64,000 bases of DNA from Calycina herbarum (lineage: Eukaryota; Ascomycota; Leotiomycetes; Helotiales; Pezizellaceae). A model generated the notes under the pieces. It did not search any database. It worked only from the letters and a program-made list of their open reading frames with translations, and was not told the origin of the DNA. A program made the translations under genes and the position numbers. Location of the stretch: NCBI GenBank assembly GCA_001414485.1, contig LLEY01000011.1, forward strand, positions 248,001 through 312,000, written 5' to 3'. This document shows, piece by piece, positions 23,412 through 34,453 of the stretch. Position 1 is the first letter of the stretch. Each line of letters begins with the position of its first letter.

Positions 23412-23530
23412 TCAATTTTGGTTAGAGGGTTTGGTAGAAAATCTTTTTGTGGTCTTCGTGCCTTGAGAACGAGGCACCAATCTCAGTATCTGGCGATTGC
23501 TCCCGCCAGCGGAGACCAAGGCGGCTTCAA

Positions 23531-24028
23531 CTACATTAAAAGACGGTAGCTCTCTGCGAACAACAGTAAACGATCTTCGAAACCCGCTCTCGTATCCAAA
23601 CTATCGAACGATTCCCCAAGATCCCATTTCGCGATTTTGCCGTCGCATATAACTCGAAGCCCCCGAAGCTGGGAAGCTGGACCGCACATTGCTAGGGCGA
23701 AGCTGTGGACGAGAAGAGCTGAGTCATTCTGGGGTACAAACCATGGGCGAACGGTCTCCTGTTTACGGGAAAGATGATACCAGACAACTGCAGACCCGAG
23801 ATGCTGGAGAAATGGGGTCTGCATCTCTATGGAGAGGTGCTTTGAGGTTCTTGACGGAAGTCCGTATATGCGAAAGGCGGATGTAGAGGAATCCTGAAGT
23901 TTCTGCAGAAGCAATCTCGGTCGACAATGAAACCAATGAAGCAAAGAGGCCGAGTCGAATTCCAAATACAAGAACATGTGGCTACAATGGGATGGTTGGG
24001 CGGTGGAATACCTCGCTGTATTGGTCAC
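23531..24028 (-). CDS. Hypothetical protein, unrecognised
   Basis: A 165-codon open frame on the minus strand. The second half (VVWYHLSRKQETVRPWFVPQNDSALLVHSFAL...) looks protein-like and is longer than expected by chance, but I recognise no domain. The first half (MTNTARYSTAQPSHCSHMF) looks less convincing. It overlaps competing plus-strand frames. It could be an exon of a larger gene or spurious. Confidence 0.25.
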   Translation of the reverse strand: MTNTARYSTAQPSHCSHMFLYLEFDSASLLHWFHCRPRLLLQKLQDSSTSAFRIYGLPSRTSKHLSIEMQTPFLQHLGSAVVWYHLSRKQETVRPWFVPQNDSALLVHSFALAMCGPASQLRGLRVICDGKIAKWDLGESFDSLDTRAGFEDRLLLFAESYRLLM

Positions 24029-24425
24029 TTGTGCTGGTTATCACCGAAGAACGGCTTTCAGGTTGTGGTAACTCCAGCACTCCGCTACTGGTTTGATTTC
24101 TACCCAACTGCGAGATTGTTCTGCAGTCTTGTCGCATACTTTTATCTTGCGTTCGCTGCATTCTTTCCCTTGCCAGCATGCTGTATACCCCGAGTCAAAT
24201 CCCGAAAGTGCGGAATGTTCTGGTTCTGCGGACGGGTTAGTAAGTCTACAATGGGTTGTATATCCCAACTACATCCGTATTTTTCTCATGAATTGCTCTA
24301 TAAAGGCTCATACCCTTAAAAGTCAAGTCCTACCCACTCCATCCCATTGCGTCGTTCTATCAGCAGTACCACTGTTTCTCTGAAATATTCTACAAAAATT
24401 ACCAGAACACGGCAATAACTACATC

Positions 24426-25109
24426 ATGACCTCAGCTCTTCCAACCAGAGTGTTGGCAGGTGTCACAATTCCAGATACACCCCTTATAACAAGGTCCATC
24501 GAGTACGCGAAGGCCAATCTCGACGAATTTACTTTCAACCATGTTCTACGATCTTTTCTGTTTGGGCAAATCATTGCAGACGGACTACCTCCACTTCAAA
24601 GTCGCGATCAAGAACTCCACGCCATTGTCGCTATACTCCACGATTTAGGATGGTCTGCCAACAAAGACCTCATTACAAAGGACAAGCGCTTCGAGATTGA
24701 CGGAGCAAATGCTGCTCGTGATTTTTTGATCAAGGAGGGAAAGAAAGAGGAATGGGACGTCCATCGACTTCAGCTGGCATGGGACTCCATTGCACTCCAC
24801 ACCACTCCCTCTATTTCCATGCATAAGGAGATTGAGGTTCAGGCTTGTGGAATTGGAATCTTTGCAGATTTCCAAGGGCCGGAGAAGAGTATCGGCGGTA
24901 TTCTTACTCGGGAAGCATGGGATGTGATCAACAAACAGTTCCCTAGAGGAGGCTTCCGTGATGGAGTCAAGAAGGCTATATGCCAGCTTTGCATCGACAA
25001 ACCGGAGACAACCTACGATAACTTTGCCTCCGAGTTTGGCAACGCGTTTGTTCCAGGTTACAAAGTGGCTACATTTTTAGAGGCTGTGTGGGAGAAAGCC
25101 GAGAATTAA
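24426..25109 (+). CDS. HD-domain metal-dependent hydrolase (cyanamide-hydratase-like family)
   Basis: Single exon, 227 aa. HVLRSFLFGQ (His39), then ILHDLGW with the HD pair His72-Asp73, then later HTTPSIS and DFQGP segments fit the fungal HD-domain family annotated as cyanamide hydratase-like or DDI2-like, whose members add water to cyanamide or act on small nitrogen compounds. The exact substrate is not predictable. There is no signal peptide, so it is probably cytosolic. The start ATG follows a short leader (AACTACATC). It lies alone between degenerate fragments and the S10 peptidase. Confidence 0.75.
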   Translation: MTSALPTRVLAGVTIPDTPLITRSIEYAKANLDEFTFNHVLRSFLFGQIIADGLPPLQSRDQELHAIVAILHDLGWSANKDLITKDKRFEIDGANAARDFLIKEGKKEEWDVHRLQLAWDSIALHTTPSISMHKEIEVQACGIGIFADFQGPEKSIGGILTREAWDVINKQFPRGGFRDGVKKAICQLCIDKPETTYDNFASEFGNAFVPGYKVATFLEAVWEKAEN

Positions 25110-26012
25110 AGAAGATATTTCGGGATCCGACCTTGGAGTTATGAGTTTGTAGTAGGTAGGTCTAGATATGTGTTTAGAAAGCGTATTGGATTGGAATCGA
25201 ATCGTATTTTGAGCAAGTCCTCAGTTATCTCATCAATATTATTGCAATTGCACTTTCTTGATTTTTGATCTCACGTTTTACCCCGCACCAGCCTCCAAGC
25301 ATTTCCCCAATTCATCCACCCAATAACATTTCTATAATTCTACCCACATTCCAAGCATGTCAAGGACTCCTTGTTCTTCGGGCGATCAACTAAATAGTGG
25401 ATCAACTTAAAGGAAATCGTTTGAATAACTCAATGATTGGTTCCAATTGCTTTCTTCGTGTTTCTCGCCCGCTGATCGCCACATGAGGCTGTGGGGCCTC
25501 AGAGCTTCCTAAATAGGAAGGTATATTTACTTCCAGGTACCACGATCAGATCAAGCTTCGCCCAGGGATTGGCAAGAAAGCTTCTTCAGCGGCTCATCTA
25601 CCCCAATTCAACCTATCAGTCCTATCACTCACTGGGTAAATACTGGGGATCGCGTCATTTTGTATACATCCGATCCTTGCTAGATCTATGCATGACTGCG
25701 AGGCATCCAGGTCGAAAAGGACCTTGTTCACGGTACTTCAGATATGTTATCTTGCATTTACATCAATCAAAAGATTGTATTACCCTCCTTGATGCATTGG
25801 GAAGCATAGGGAAAAGATCACATGCAGTGGCTCGTCGAAATGGTGCATACACCTACCTAATGCAGTGTACCGTCAAAGCTATTTTGCCTACAGTGGCCCA
25901 TGGTTGAGGCACTTTATACATTCAGCACGCAATGTATAAAGCTTATCTCGTTCCCTCCAATTTCATGAGTTGGACTTCCAAGTTGTTCAATTCGCTTCAA
26001 TTGGCTTCTACA
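25110..26012. other. Intergenic, promoter of the S10 peptidase
   Basis: About 900 nt. An open frame at 25491-25907 has no domain features and is left out. Ordinary composition. The stretch just upstream of 26013 carries the leader of the peptidase gene; an in-frame upstream ATG exists at 25932 but would push the signal peptide inward. Confidence 0.4.
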
Positions 26013-27681
26013 ATGCGTTTCCAAATACTCCACTTCGTGGCTGCCCTTGCACTGCCATTTGCAACAGTCGCATTGCCAGCAAGTGGCGCAGAAGAAGTCC
26101 CAGCACATATGCGAGGAAAACGTTCATATGTTGTCCGAGATGGTGTGGAACGAACGATTTTTGAGCATGAAGCCTCGGGTGCGACTATAGATTTCGTGAC
26201 GAACTCGGGAATCTGTGAAACGACTCCTGGTGTCAATCAGTATTCAGGATATGTTTCTGTTGGAAGTTAGCTTGTCCCCAAAAACTCCGGACTTGGATTT
26301 TGTACTGACACATCAATAGCTAACCAGAACATGTGGTTCTGGTTTTTTGAATCCAGAAATAGTCCTTCCACTGCTCCACTTGCTGCATGGTTCAACGGCG
26401 GTCCTGGCTGCTCGTCCATGATTGGTCTTTTCCAGGTATGTAGTCTTGATTCGATTTTCGAGGACACCGTTAATCTCTCGAGTCAACAGGAAAATGGTCC
26501 TTGTCAGTTCTATAATGGATCATCCACGCCCTCACTTAATCCGTACAGTTGGAATGAGTATGCAAATATGATATATATTGATCAGCCAATTGGCACCGGT
26601 TTTTCATACGGAACCGATCCGGTAACATCGACTGTGACTGCTGCTCCATATGTATGGGCTCTACTTCAAGCATTCTACGCCAACTTCCCCCAATATGAGA
26701 ATCGTGACTTTGGGTTGTTCACGGAATCGTACGGCGGACACTATGGCCCAGGTAAGCTCCCCTGAACCTCAATCCATTTGTTTTTCTACAATCCATTGAC
26801 ACATACGAATCTAGAATTCTCATCCTACTTTCAATCACAAAACAAGGCGATCACCGCTGGCACCGTGACGGGGCAAACCATCCCTCTCGTTGCACTCGGG
26901 ATCAACAACGCCTGGCTCGATCCAGCAATAAACTTCAAATCCTTCATCGACTTTTCTTACAACAACACCTACAAACCTCTCATCAGCGCCTCAACTTTCA
27001 AATCCCTCACAACTTCTTACAATAACAATTGTCTTCCCGCACTCAAGAAGTGTACTGGTACCACCGGAACGGATTCCGCTTGTATTAGTGCAGACAATAC
27101 CTGTGGTCAGATTGAGAACACCATCTACAACGGTGGGAATTTTAACGCTTATGATATTCGTGAACCACAAGATGATCCGTATCCACCGGAGACCTACGTG
27201 ACTTACTTGACTAGTGCTGCTGTGGTGAAAGCCATCGGGGCCAAGAGTACCTATGCGGAGTGTTCTGATGCTGCTGGAGCGAAGTTCAACACTGCTGGTG
27301 ATGGTAAGTTTCCCATCGTCCACAACAAAGACATACTAACAATCTCCAGATGCACGATCCTTCCTCTCCACACTCTCCGGGGTTGTCCAGTCTGGAATCA
27401 CAGTCCTCATATGGGCCGGTGATGCGGATTGGATTTGTAACTGGTTTGGGGGTATCATCACGGCTGAATCGGTGACGTACTCGCAGTCTGCAGCTTTCAA
27501 AGCGAAGGCAGTCACCGATTATACAGTTGCTGGGAAAGCGGGAGGAACGTTCAAGAATGTGGGGAATTTGAGCTGGTTGCGGGTTTTTGGGGCGGGTCAT
27601 GAGGTGCCGTATTATCAACCTGAGTTGGCTTTGCAGGTTTTTAAACAGACCATGGGGAAGACGGCTATTAGTAGTACTTGA
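26013..27681 (+). CDS. Secreted serine carboxypeptidase (S10 family)
   Basis: Five exons: 26013-26265, 26320-26435, 26490-26751, 26815-27303, 27350-27681. They total 1452 nt (483 aa), with introns of 54, 54, 63 and 46 nt, all GT-AG and in phase. The start is chosen so that MRFQILHFVAALALPFATVALP forms a signal peptide. NGGPGCSSM is the oxyanion region, ESYGG holds the nucleophile Ser203, GDADWICNW the acid Asp400, and GAGHEVPYYQP the base His457. This is the complete S10 triad. Family members remove C-terminal residues from peptides at acidic pH, here presumably outside the cell or in the vacuole. Confidence 0.92.
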
Positions 27682-28620
27682 AGTTTAGATAATGCAAGGG
27701 ATCTGGTGTCTCGATTATGAGAAATCGGATTTGACCTGGTATTTCGCGATTTGAGTATACCAAGCCTTGACTCTTGAGAAGTCTCAAGAGACTGGGTTCA
27801 GTATGAATATATTTATTGCATTCGTGAAAAGTGAGAGTTTAGAGACTTTAATATTAATAACTCAATCATGACGAACAAAATCAACAACTATTTAATAAGA
27901 TTGAGCAGTGGTTTGATCAGAATTTGTAAAAGTAGGCGTAGGATTAAAATATCTAGAAAAAAGACTAATTCCTCTCCGAGAATTTATACTTCATTGGAAG
28001 GGTACTTGAAAAATGGCATATTAATTATAAACTTGAAGTGTGGTGAGTAAGCTACAAGTAAGCCGTGAGTTACTGGCGAGTAAGCTACTGATAACTCGTG
28101 CAAGTAAGCTATGGGTTACTCTAGTAAGCAACTAAGCGACTAAACGACGAATAAGCTGAACAAAATTGAGGGCTAAAGGTTAGGTTTGGGGGCCCAAAGA
28201 AGGTCACAAGTAGGTAGCGAGCAACCCACTAAAACTAACGTTACAAGTAAGCTAAACAATTGCCTCGAATCTAATTAATTACCTTCTTGGATAGCAAAGA
28301 TAGTAGTCATTGAACTAGTTTCCAAAAATGTATCAGTCGAACGAAATTACGAACTCCTGTGAATTCTGAAACACTGATCTCTTCTATTCACTTGTTGGTT
28401 TTTGATGCCTACTCTGCGTATTTCGGTTGCGTCGTAAGTACCAGCGTCCCTCGAAATTCTTGTCAGGAATACATCAACAATCCATATTTTGCCAAAAAGA
28501 ACTTCATCACAAATCATCAATCAAAAGACACCTAGTTCACCTCTATCAACTTAACCCCCTAATCTCCCCATGCCCCTCTATTCCTCTCCATCCAAAAATC
28601 TGTCCCCTTACCCATCCTCC
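27682..28620. other. Intergenic with a dispersed repeat
   Basis: Convergent 3' ends of the peptidase and SDR genes flank this region. It contains the repeat at about 28034-28225 (separate entry). No gene is supported. Confidence 0.45.
28034..28225 (+). repeat. Dispersed repeat with GAGTAAGC / GAGTTACT motifs, copy A
   Basis: Contains several copies of GAGTAAGC, CAAGTAAGC and GAGTTACT, then GGGGGCCCAAAGAAGGTCACAAGTA. The same succession occurs in reverse orientation at about 49925-50075. Either a short interspersed element with an internal minisatellite, or a TE relic. No coding potential. Confidence 0.55.
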
Positions 28621-30005
28621 TTAGATCTTAGCCTTCTCCCCCATAGCCATCATAGCACCAGTCTTCAAATGTTCCCCCCCATCAACCGTAATAACAGCCC
28701 CATTAACATGACTCCCCGCGCGACTACAAAGAAAAACCACCAGTCCAGCGATGTCCTCCGGTATCCCAGATCTTTTACTCGGATTTTGTGATGCTACGTG
28801 CTCTGCACCGCCTGCGAGGTCTAAAAGTCCATTTGCCATTTTGGAAGGGAAGAAGCCTGGTGCGATGGCGTTAACGAGGATGTGACGAGGTCCTAGTTCT
28901 ACTGCTAAGTTCTTTGCGAGATGGATTGCTGCTGCTTTTGACGCGGAGTAGCCGTAGGCTCCTGTTGGGCCGAGGGTTCCTGGGGTGTGTGTTAGGTGGG
29001 TGTTGGAGTTTTTGAATAAGGAGGGGATGGGGGTGAGTTATTGGTAGAGAGAAGACTTACCGACTGCTAGTCCTGCTACCGAGGCTGTTATAATTACGCG
29101 TGAAGGGTCTGCGATTGTGCCTCTTTTTTCAAGTAAAGGTGTGAATCTATAGGTAGGGATTGTTTGTCAGTTTATTTTCCATCCCCCTTTGAGTGTTTTT
29201 CTGCGAAACTACTACATCTCAAAAAGTGACTTGACTTTCTTGTAATTGATGCTACCAAACAGCACTAATTGTGGTGGCAATGAGATTCCTCCTCAAGACC
29301 TCAACAAACGATATGTACCCTACTTAACTTCAAGATGAATATGTGAGGAAGAGTTGAGAAACAGAACCCCCAAAACGAAGAAAGAAATAATAACGCTTTT
29401 ACATTCAACCTCAACACCCGAATCGAAAAAGTAAATTCAACCCAGCTCAACTCCCCCGTAATAAAAGAAATTGGTAAACTCACAATCTAATACACCCAAA
29501 AACACTCCTAACATTCAAATCCATCACCTTCCCAAAAGCCGCATCCGGATGGGTATCAAACCCCTCTCCCCAACTCGCTCCAGCATTCGCAAACAAAACA
29601 TCAATAACATCAGTCGTCTCCTTCACCTGCCTCACCAAACTCTCAACTCCCTCGATGGTAGAGATATCAGCTGGGACAGCGATAGCTTTTGCGCCCTCCG
29701 CAAGATTGGGGAGGGAGTTCAGGGTTTTGACTGCTTCATGGCAAGCGGAGGCTTTTCGGGATGTAATGTAGACCCGGTGCGCTCCTGCTTGGAGGACTCT
29801 AGAGGGTATTAGCGATCGTATGAGTTGAGTGGGGTCGGGGAAAAAAAAAGGGGGGGGGGGGATGGGAGGAGAAAGGGAAAAGGGAGAAACACCCAGAAGC
29901 TGCATGGAGACCTAGACCTCGGGAACCACCTGTTATTACTACTATTTTTCCTTTTAGGGAGAAGATGTTTGGGAAGTCTTTTAGTTCCGTGTCGTATTTT
30001 GACAT
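28621..30005 (-). CDS. Short-chain dehydrogenase/reductase (classical SDR)
   Basis: Four exons: 30005-29893, 29798-29484, 29146-29061, 28979-28621. They total 873 nt (290 aa) with GT-AG introns of 94, 337 and 81 nt, all in phase. Cofactor motif TGGSRGLG is at residues 25-32, FANAGA follows in the middle, then IITASVAG, the active-site YGYSASKAA (Tyr-x3-Lys), and the C-terminal GSHVNGAVITVDGG. This is a Rossmann-fold NAD(P)(H) oxidoreductase resembling fungal 3-oxoacyl-[ACP]-reductase-like/RhlG-type SDRs; the substrate is unknown. The ATG at 30005 is the only one in frame; further upstream only TTG is available. The 337-nt intron is far longer than most here. Confidence 0.88.
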
Positions 30006-30528
30006 GATGCTTGCTTGTGAAAGTAAGTATTGCAAGTTTCAATGCTGTACTCCGCGAACTTAGAAATGGCTTCCTGAAATTAGGAATTGAAGTTTTGGTG
30101 TTTTGATAGAGCGAGTGAAGCGAGTGCAAGTTTGTGTTATGTGACACGAATTAAATTATATTGGGGGTTTGAGGCGGAAGTGATGAGAGAACGAAGACAT
30201 GAGGAAGTGGGGCACAGTTTCAACCAGCCGAGGTCCGCTCGTTCCCCTCATTGATGATTACCGATCAGGGGGGATGATTGTGTATAATATTGTTGCAAGT
30301 AATCAATATGAAGAACCTGTGCTGAATTGTTACCATGATGAGCTTTATAACGTACTGAAAGGTTGGGGGAAAATGGTTATGCAGCGATTGATTATCACCT
30401 GGAGATTTGATGGTGTTTGTAATTCCTTTTGTGAGATTCTAGGATATTGAGTCCTCAAGTTGGCTCTTCAACATGAGTATGAGTATTCCTATCTCTTTCT
30501 AAAAATGTTTAGTGGAGCATCAACGCCC
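30006..30528. other. Intergenic
   Basis: Lies between the SDR start and the methyltransferase stop. An open frame at 30199-30450 plus has no domain and is not annotated. It presumably holds the SDR promoter. Confidence 0.4.
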
Positions 30529-32048
30529 TCATATCTTCCTTGCCACCCAGTGACTAACCTGGTAAGTGTTCTGCAACATGCTCGCCGTATCTTGGATATA
30601 GGGAGCAGCAATTCCTGACTCTCTCTTTTCAATAACAAATCCAAGTTGTTGAACAAGAGCTACCACTTCGTCATCTGTCAATTCAACACTACCTGGATCT
30701 GCAATACCTGGGAATAGTAAGTACAGACAATTGATGAGGGATGGAGAAACCTACCCCAACTGGCCTCTTTCTCCTCCCTTTCGCGACCGTGACTTCCAGG
30801 TGCATTGCCTTTAAAGTGCCAAAGTAAAGGTCCAACATTAATTAATAGTCCCCCAGTTTTCAGACAATTACGCACCACCTCAAGGTATCGAATGAGATTT
30901 GGCGCCGTATCAAGGAAAAATACAGTAGCAACAGCATCAAATCTGTCTCGCTGATCTTCATTTCCATACAAGAGGAGAAAGTCGGATGCACTCATACTCA
31001 TTTGTCCAGCTCCTTTTGTATTGCTCATAGTATCCCCCGTACTCACATCAGGTATTTGTACCGATTTCAAGTGATTCTCACGAGATTTGTGATTGGAGAA
31101 GGAATGAACCCATGGGAAGAGAGTGTGCACACGAGCTCCAACACAGTGATTGAGGATGTAGGAACTTGCAAGAAGTTGATGGTAACTGATTTCATTTCCT
31201 TCCGAGTCAAAGCCATCAATACATAGGTCAAAGACCAATCGACCAAGACCTGCTCCTGGGACAAGAACATCCATTTTTGCGCCATTGCGAAGAGTTCGCT
31301 CTTTCTGTAGTGCTTCAAAGACTGGAAGATGGGATGCTTTTCTCTCGGCCAGACCTTCTTCGGACCAATCGCGGAAGAGCTGACGAATGGTACTTCGGGC
31401 TTTTTCTAGATCATTCGTTGTTGCTGAGGTGCGCCAGTCGTTGCCATTCTTTGATAGCTGTAGGATAGGATTGGAAAGACCGAAAGACTCGAGGCCATAT
31501 TGAAGAATGGCAGTTGCGAGTTCCGAGTTTTTGTCGATTGCCGAATCTACCGCATCGAGGGTGTCCAGGTAGGAGAATGGAGGCTTCGCTAACAGTTCCC
31601 AATGTGCTCTTGGAAGTGCGTAGAATGATTGTCTCCGAAGGTGGGTAGTGTTGAAATGGGCAATCTTGGAGTACTGGCTGCGATATATTAGTGAACACGT
31701 CCAAGATTATTCAAGATGTTTTGTCTTTGTATAGCATGTCCTCATTCAACCCCCACCGGTTCAAGTTGCCCACTGGAGCAACTAGAGCAAATAAAGGGGG
31801 CCTTGACAGACATCGCCCATGCCTTGACATAGGGGCAAGCCTAGGGTGTCAAAACTTTGACAGGATTCCAAGAGACGCCATCTGTTGCAAAGGAAACATC
31901 AAGTGAATGACCCCAAACAAGCCAAGTACCAACGAAGGAAGAGGAAACCCCACACTTACTAGAACGAGGATAGTGCACCCAAGAGCACTTTTTTCTCTTG
32001 GTCATCGCTATAAGTCTCCTCATTTCCCTGCCACTCAGCAGCCGACAT
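30529..32048 (-). CDS. Carnosine N-methyltransferase family protein (N2227-like)
   Basis: Three exons: 32048-31960, 31677-30755, 30707-30529. They total 1191 nt (396 aa); introns of 282 and 47 nt are GT-AG with matched phases. The N-terminus MSAAEWQGNEETYSDDQEK and the join FYQYSKIAHFNTTHLRRQSFYALP are characteristic of this family. SAM-binding VPGAGLGRL is at 170-178, followed by NEISYHQLLASSYILN, DAVATVFFLDTAPN and GGLLINVGPLLWHF. It is a SAM-dependent methyltransferase; in animals the family methylates carnosine to anserine, and in yeast the homologue is YNL092W. The fungal substrate is uncertain. It is divergently arranged with the poly(A) polymerase gene. Confidence 0.9.
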
Positions 32049-32326
32049 TTTGAAGAGAGAGTGTTGGTATCCCCAATTTTGAGGTTCAGGTTGGTAAACA
32101 CCTATAAATTTGGCAGGGTGAAGCGAAGAACCGTGGACCCTAGCGGCCTCAGGCAGAGAACCCCCAAGCTAGAGCTGGCCCCTGCCATTAAATACGATCC
32201 ATACAAGTACATTCTGCGCCGACAAGTTGTCGAGCAACCATCAACAGCTTTACCACCAACCCCGTGGTCGTCAACGCCAACGCCAACGCCAACGCCAACG
32301 ATCTTGCCTCCAGCATTTTCGTCCAA
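32049..32326. promoter_or_regulatory. Shared divergent promoter, methyltransferase / PAP
   Basis: Only 278 nt separate the two start codons, so it probably serves both genes. It includes five GCCAAC-type hexamers in tandem (about 32271-32300) in the PAP leader. No TATA box is obvious. Confidence 0.5.
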
Positions 32327-34453
32327 ATGGCGACCCTTGGAACAACGCGGTTGGGTGTGACAGAGCCGCTCTCTGTCGCCCTGCCTACCGAGGCCGAAAC
32401 CGACGCCAGCAATTCTTTGATCGAGGAACTGAAGAGGCAGGGTAACTACGAGAGCGCCTCTGATACCAGCAAACGGTAAGTCAAGTCAAGACGACTCTCG
32501 ATCCAAGACCTCAGACCTCTGGCAGACCCCGCAGACAGCCAACACAATGCGGCGCCCTTCCTCGTCCCGAACCAATGCTAACTGTTCGTGCTTCCTATGC
32601 AGAACCGAAGTCCTCAAATCTCTCCAATCCGTCACCGAGGAGTTCGTCAAGCATGTTTGTAGGGCACAGGGATTGAACGAAGCAGTAGTCAATTCGGCCG
32701 GCGGCAAGATCTTTACCTATGGCAGTTTCCGACTGGGTGTATTTGGGCCGGGTTCTGATATCGATACGCTTGTCGTCGCTCCCAAGCATGTCACATTAGA
32801 ACACTACTTCGAACACTACCCGGCCATCCTGGAAAAGATGACCCCGAAGGGCGCAATCACCGATCTCACACCAGTACCAGACGCATTTGTACCGATTATC
32901 AAATTTGAATATAACGGAATCAGCATTGATTTGATCTTTTGCTCGGTCTACTTGAGCCAAGTCCCACAAGATCTGTCGTTACTAAGTATGGATATGCTTC
33001 GTGGACTGCAAGAAAAAGAGATTCGATGTCTAAATGGTACCAGAGTGACAGATGAGATATTGACTTTAGTTCCCCAACCGGCCGTCTTCCGCACTGCCCT
33101 GCGAGGGATCAAGCTCTGGGCGCAACGCCGAGCGATATATGCCAACATTATGGGCTTTCCAGGAGGTGTTGCTTGGGCCATGTTGGTGGCTCGGATATGC
33201 CAACTGTATCCCAAGGCAACTTCATCGACGGTCATTCTAAAGTTCTTTCGTATCATGGAGAAGTGGCAATGGCCAATGCCGGTCCTACTAAAGCCTATCG
33301 AAAGTGGTCCTTATCCAAACGTCAAAACGTGGAACCCCAAGGTGAGTCACTCTTGATGGCCTTGTCGAGACTCTGCTAATGTTTCAGTTATACGGACTTG
33401 ATAGGAGTCACCTAATGCCCATCATTACCCCCGCTTACCCCTCGATGTGCGCTACCCATAATATCACCAGATCTACGATGACAATCATCCAGAGGGAATT
33501 GAAGAGGGGTGGAGATATTACAGACCAGATAATGTCAGGAAAGTCCAAGTGGAAGGACCTTTTTGTGAAGAACACATTCTTTGTCAATGGGTATAAATAC
33601 TACATCACTGTCGTGGCAGCAAGTCCCACCGAGGAAGCACAACTTATTTGGTCTGGATTTGTCGAATCAAAAGTTCGTACTCTCGTAGCCCTTCTTGAAG
33701 ACAATGAAAATATCGCCTTGGCCCACCCCTTTAACAAGGGCTTTGAGAGGGTCGTCAAGTGCCACAATGAAGAAGAGATCGACAAAGCAAAGAATGGTCT
33801 TGAGATTCCCGTTAGGGAGATCCCAGTGGAAAGCACTGATTCTGCACAGCAGACAAATGGAGAATCAAAGGGGGAGAATGGAACTACCGAGAAACCCACC
33901 ACGATCTACACATCGAGATGGTATATTGGGCTGCAATTGCGTGAAGGTGAGTCGCCCTCCCCCCATGGATCTGGATATCGACCTACTGCACTGAAATGAA
34001 GTCCAATTAGAGGCGCTGTGGCATCTATTTTATCGTTCTCACTGTTCAGCAGCTAACAAACCTAGGCGCCAAATCCCTTGATATATCCCGAGATGTAGAA
34101 AATTTCAAGGCAACTTGTACCCGTTGGATGAAATACGACAAAGAGCTCAACGCCGTCAATGTGTGCACTTCCAAGAAGTAAGTGACCACAGTTTTACCAA
34201 ATTCTAACGTTTCACTGATACATGTGACAGTTACGATTTGCCCGACGACGTCTTTGCGGAGGGCGAAGTGAAGCCTGCCCGGCCACAGAAGAAGAGAAAG
34301 CGTGGAACAACGGAAGTAGGTGAAAGGCTATATCAATCTCGGAGCAGCTTTCTCGAATCGAATCCCCTCATAGGTTATGGCAATGCTGACTTTGTATAGG
34401 ATGCCAACCGGCCTACTAGAAGACAAAATACTTCCGTGGCTGCGGCTAGTTAG
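32327..34453 (+). CDS. PAP1: Poly(A) polymerase
   Basis: Six exons: 32327-32475, 32603-33341, 33388-33946, 34066-34177, 34231-34315, 34400-34453. They total 1698 nt (565 aa); introns of 127, 46, 119, 53 and 84 nt are GT-AG and in phase. The N-terminus has GVTEPLSVALPTEAE and IEELKRQ. The nucleotidyltransferase motif FGPGSDIDTLVV gives Asp102 and Asp104, and ISIDLIF gives Asp159, the three metal ligands of canonical nuclear PAP. A central domain follows (WNPK joined to LYGLDRSHLMPIITPAYPSM), then a C-terminal RNA-binding region and a basic KKRKRG tail. It adds poly(A) to pre-mRNA in the nucleus with the cleavage/polyadenylation complex. The start is the ATG at 32327; a GTG 63 nt upstream is in frame but is not a normal eukaryotic start. 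Confidence 0.95.

Noticed and set aside
25491..25907. Open frame upstream of the carboxypeptidase
   Set aside because: No domain and no signal; likely promoter/leader sequence.
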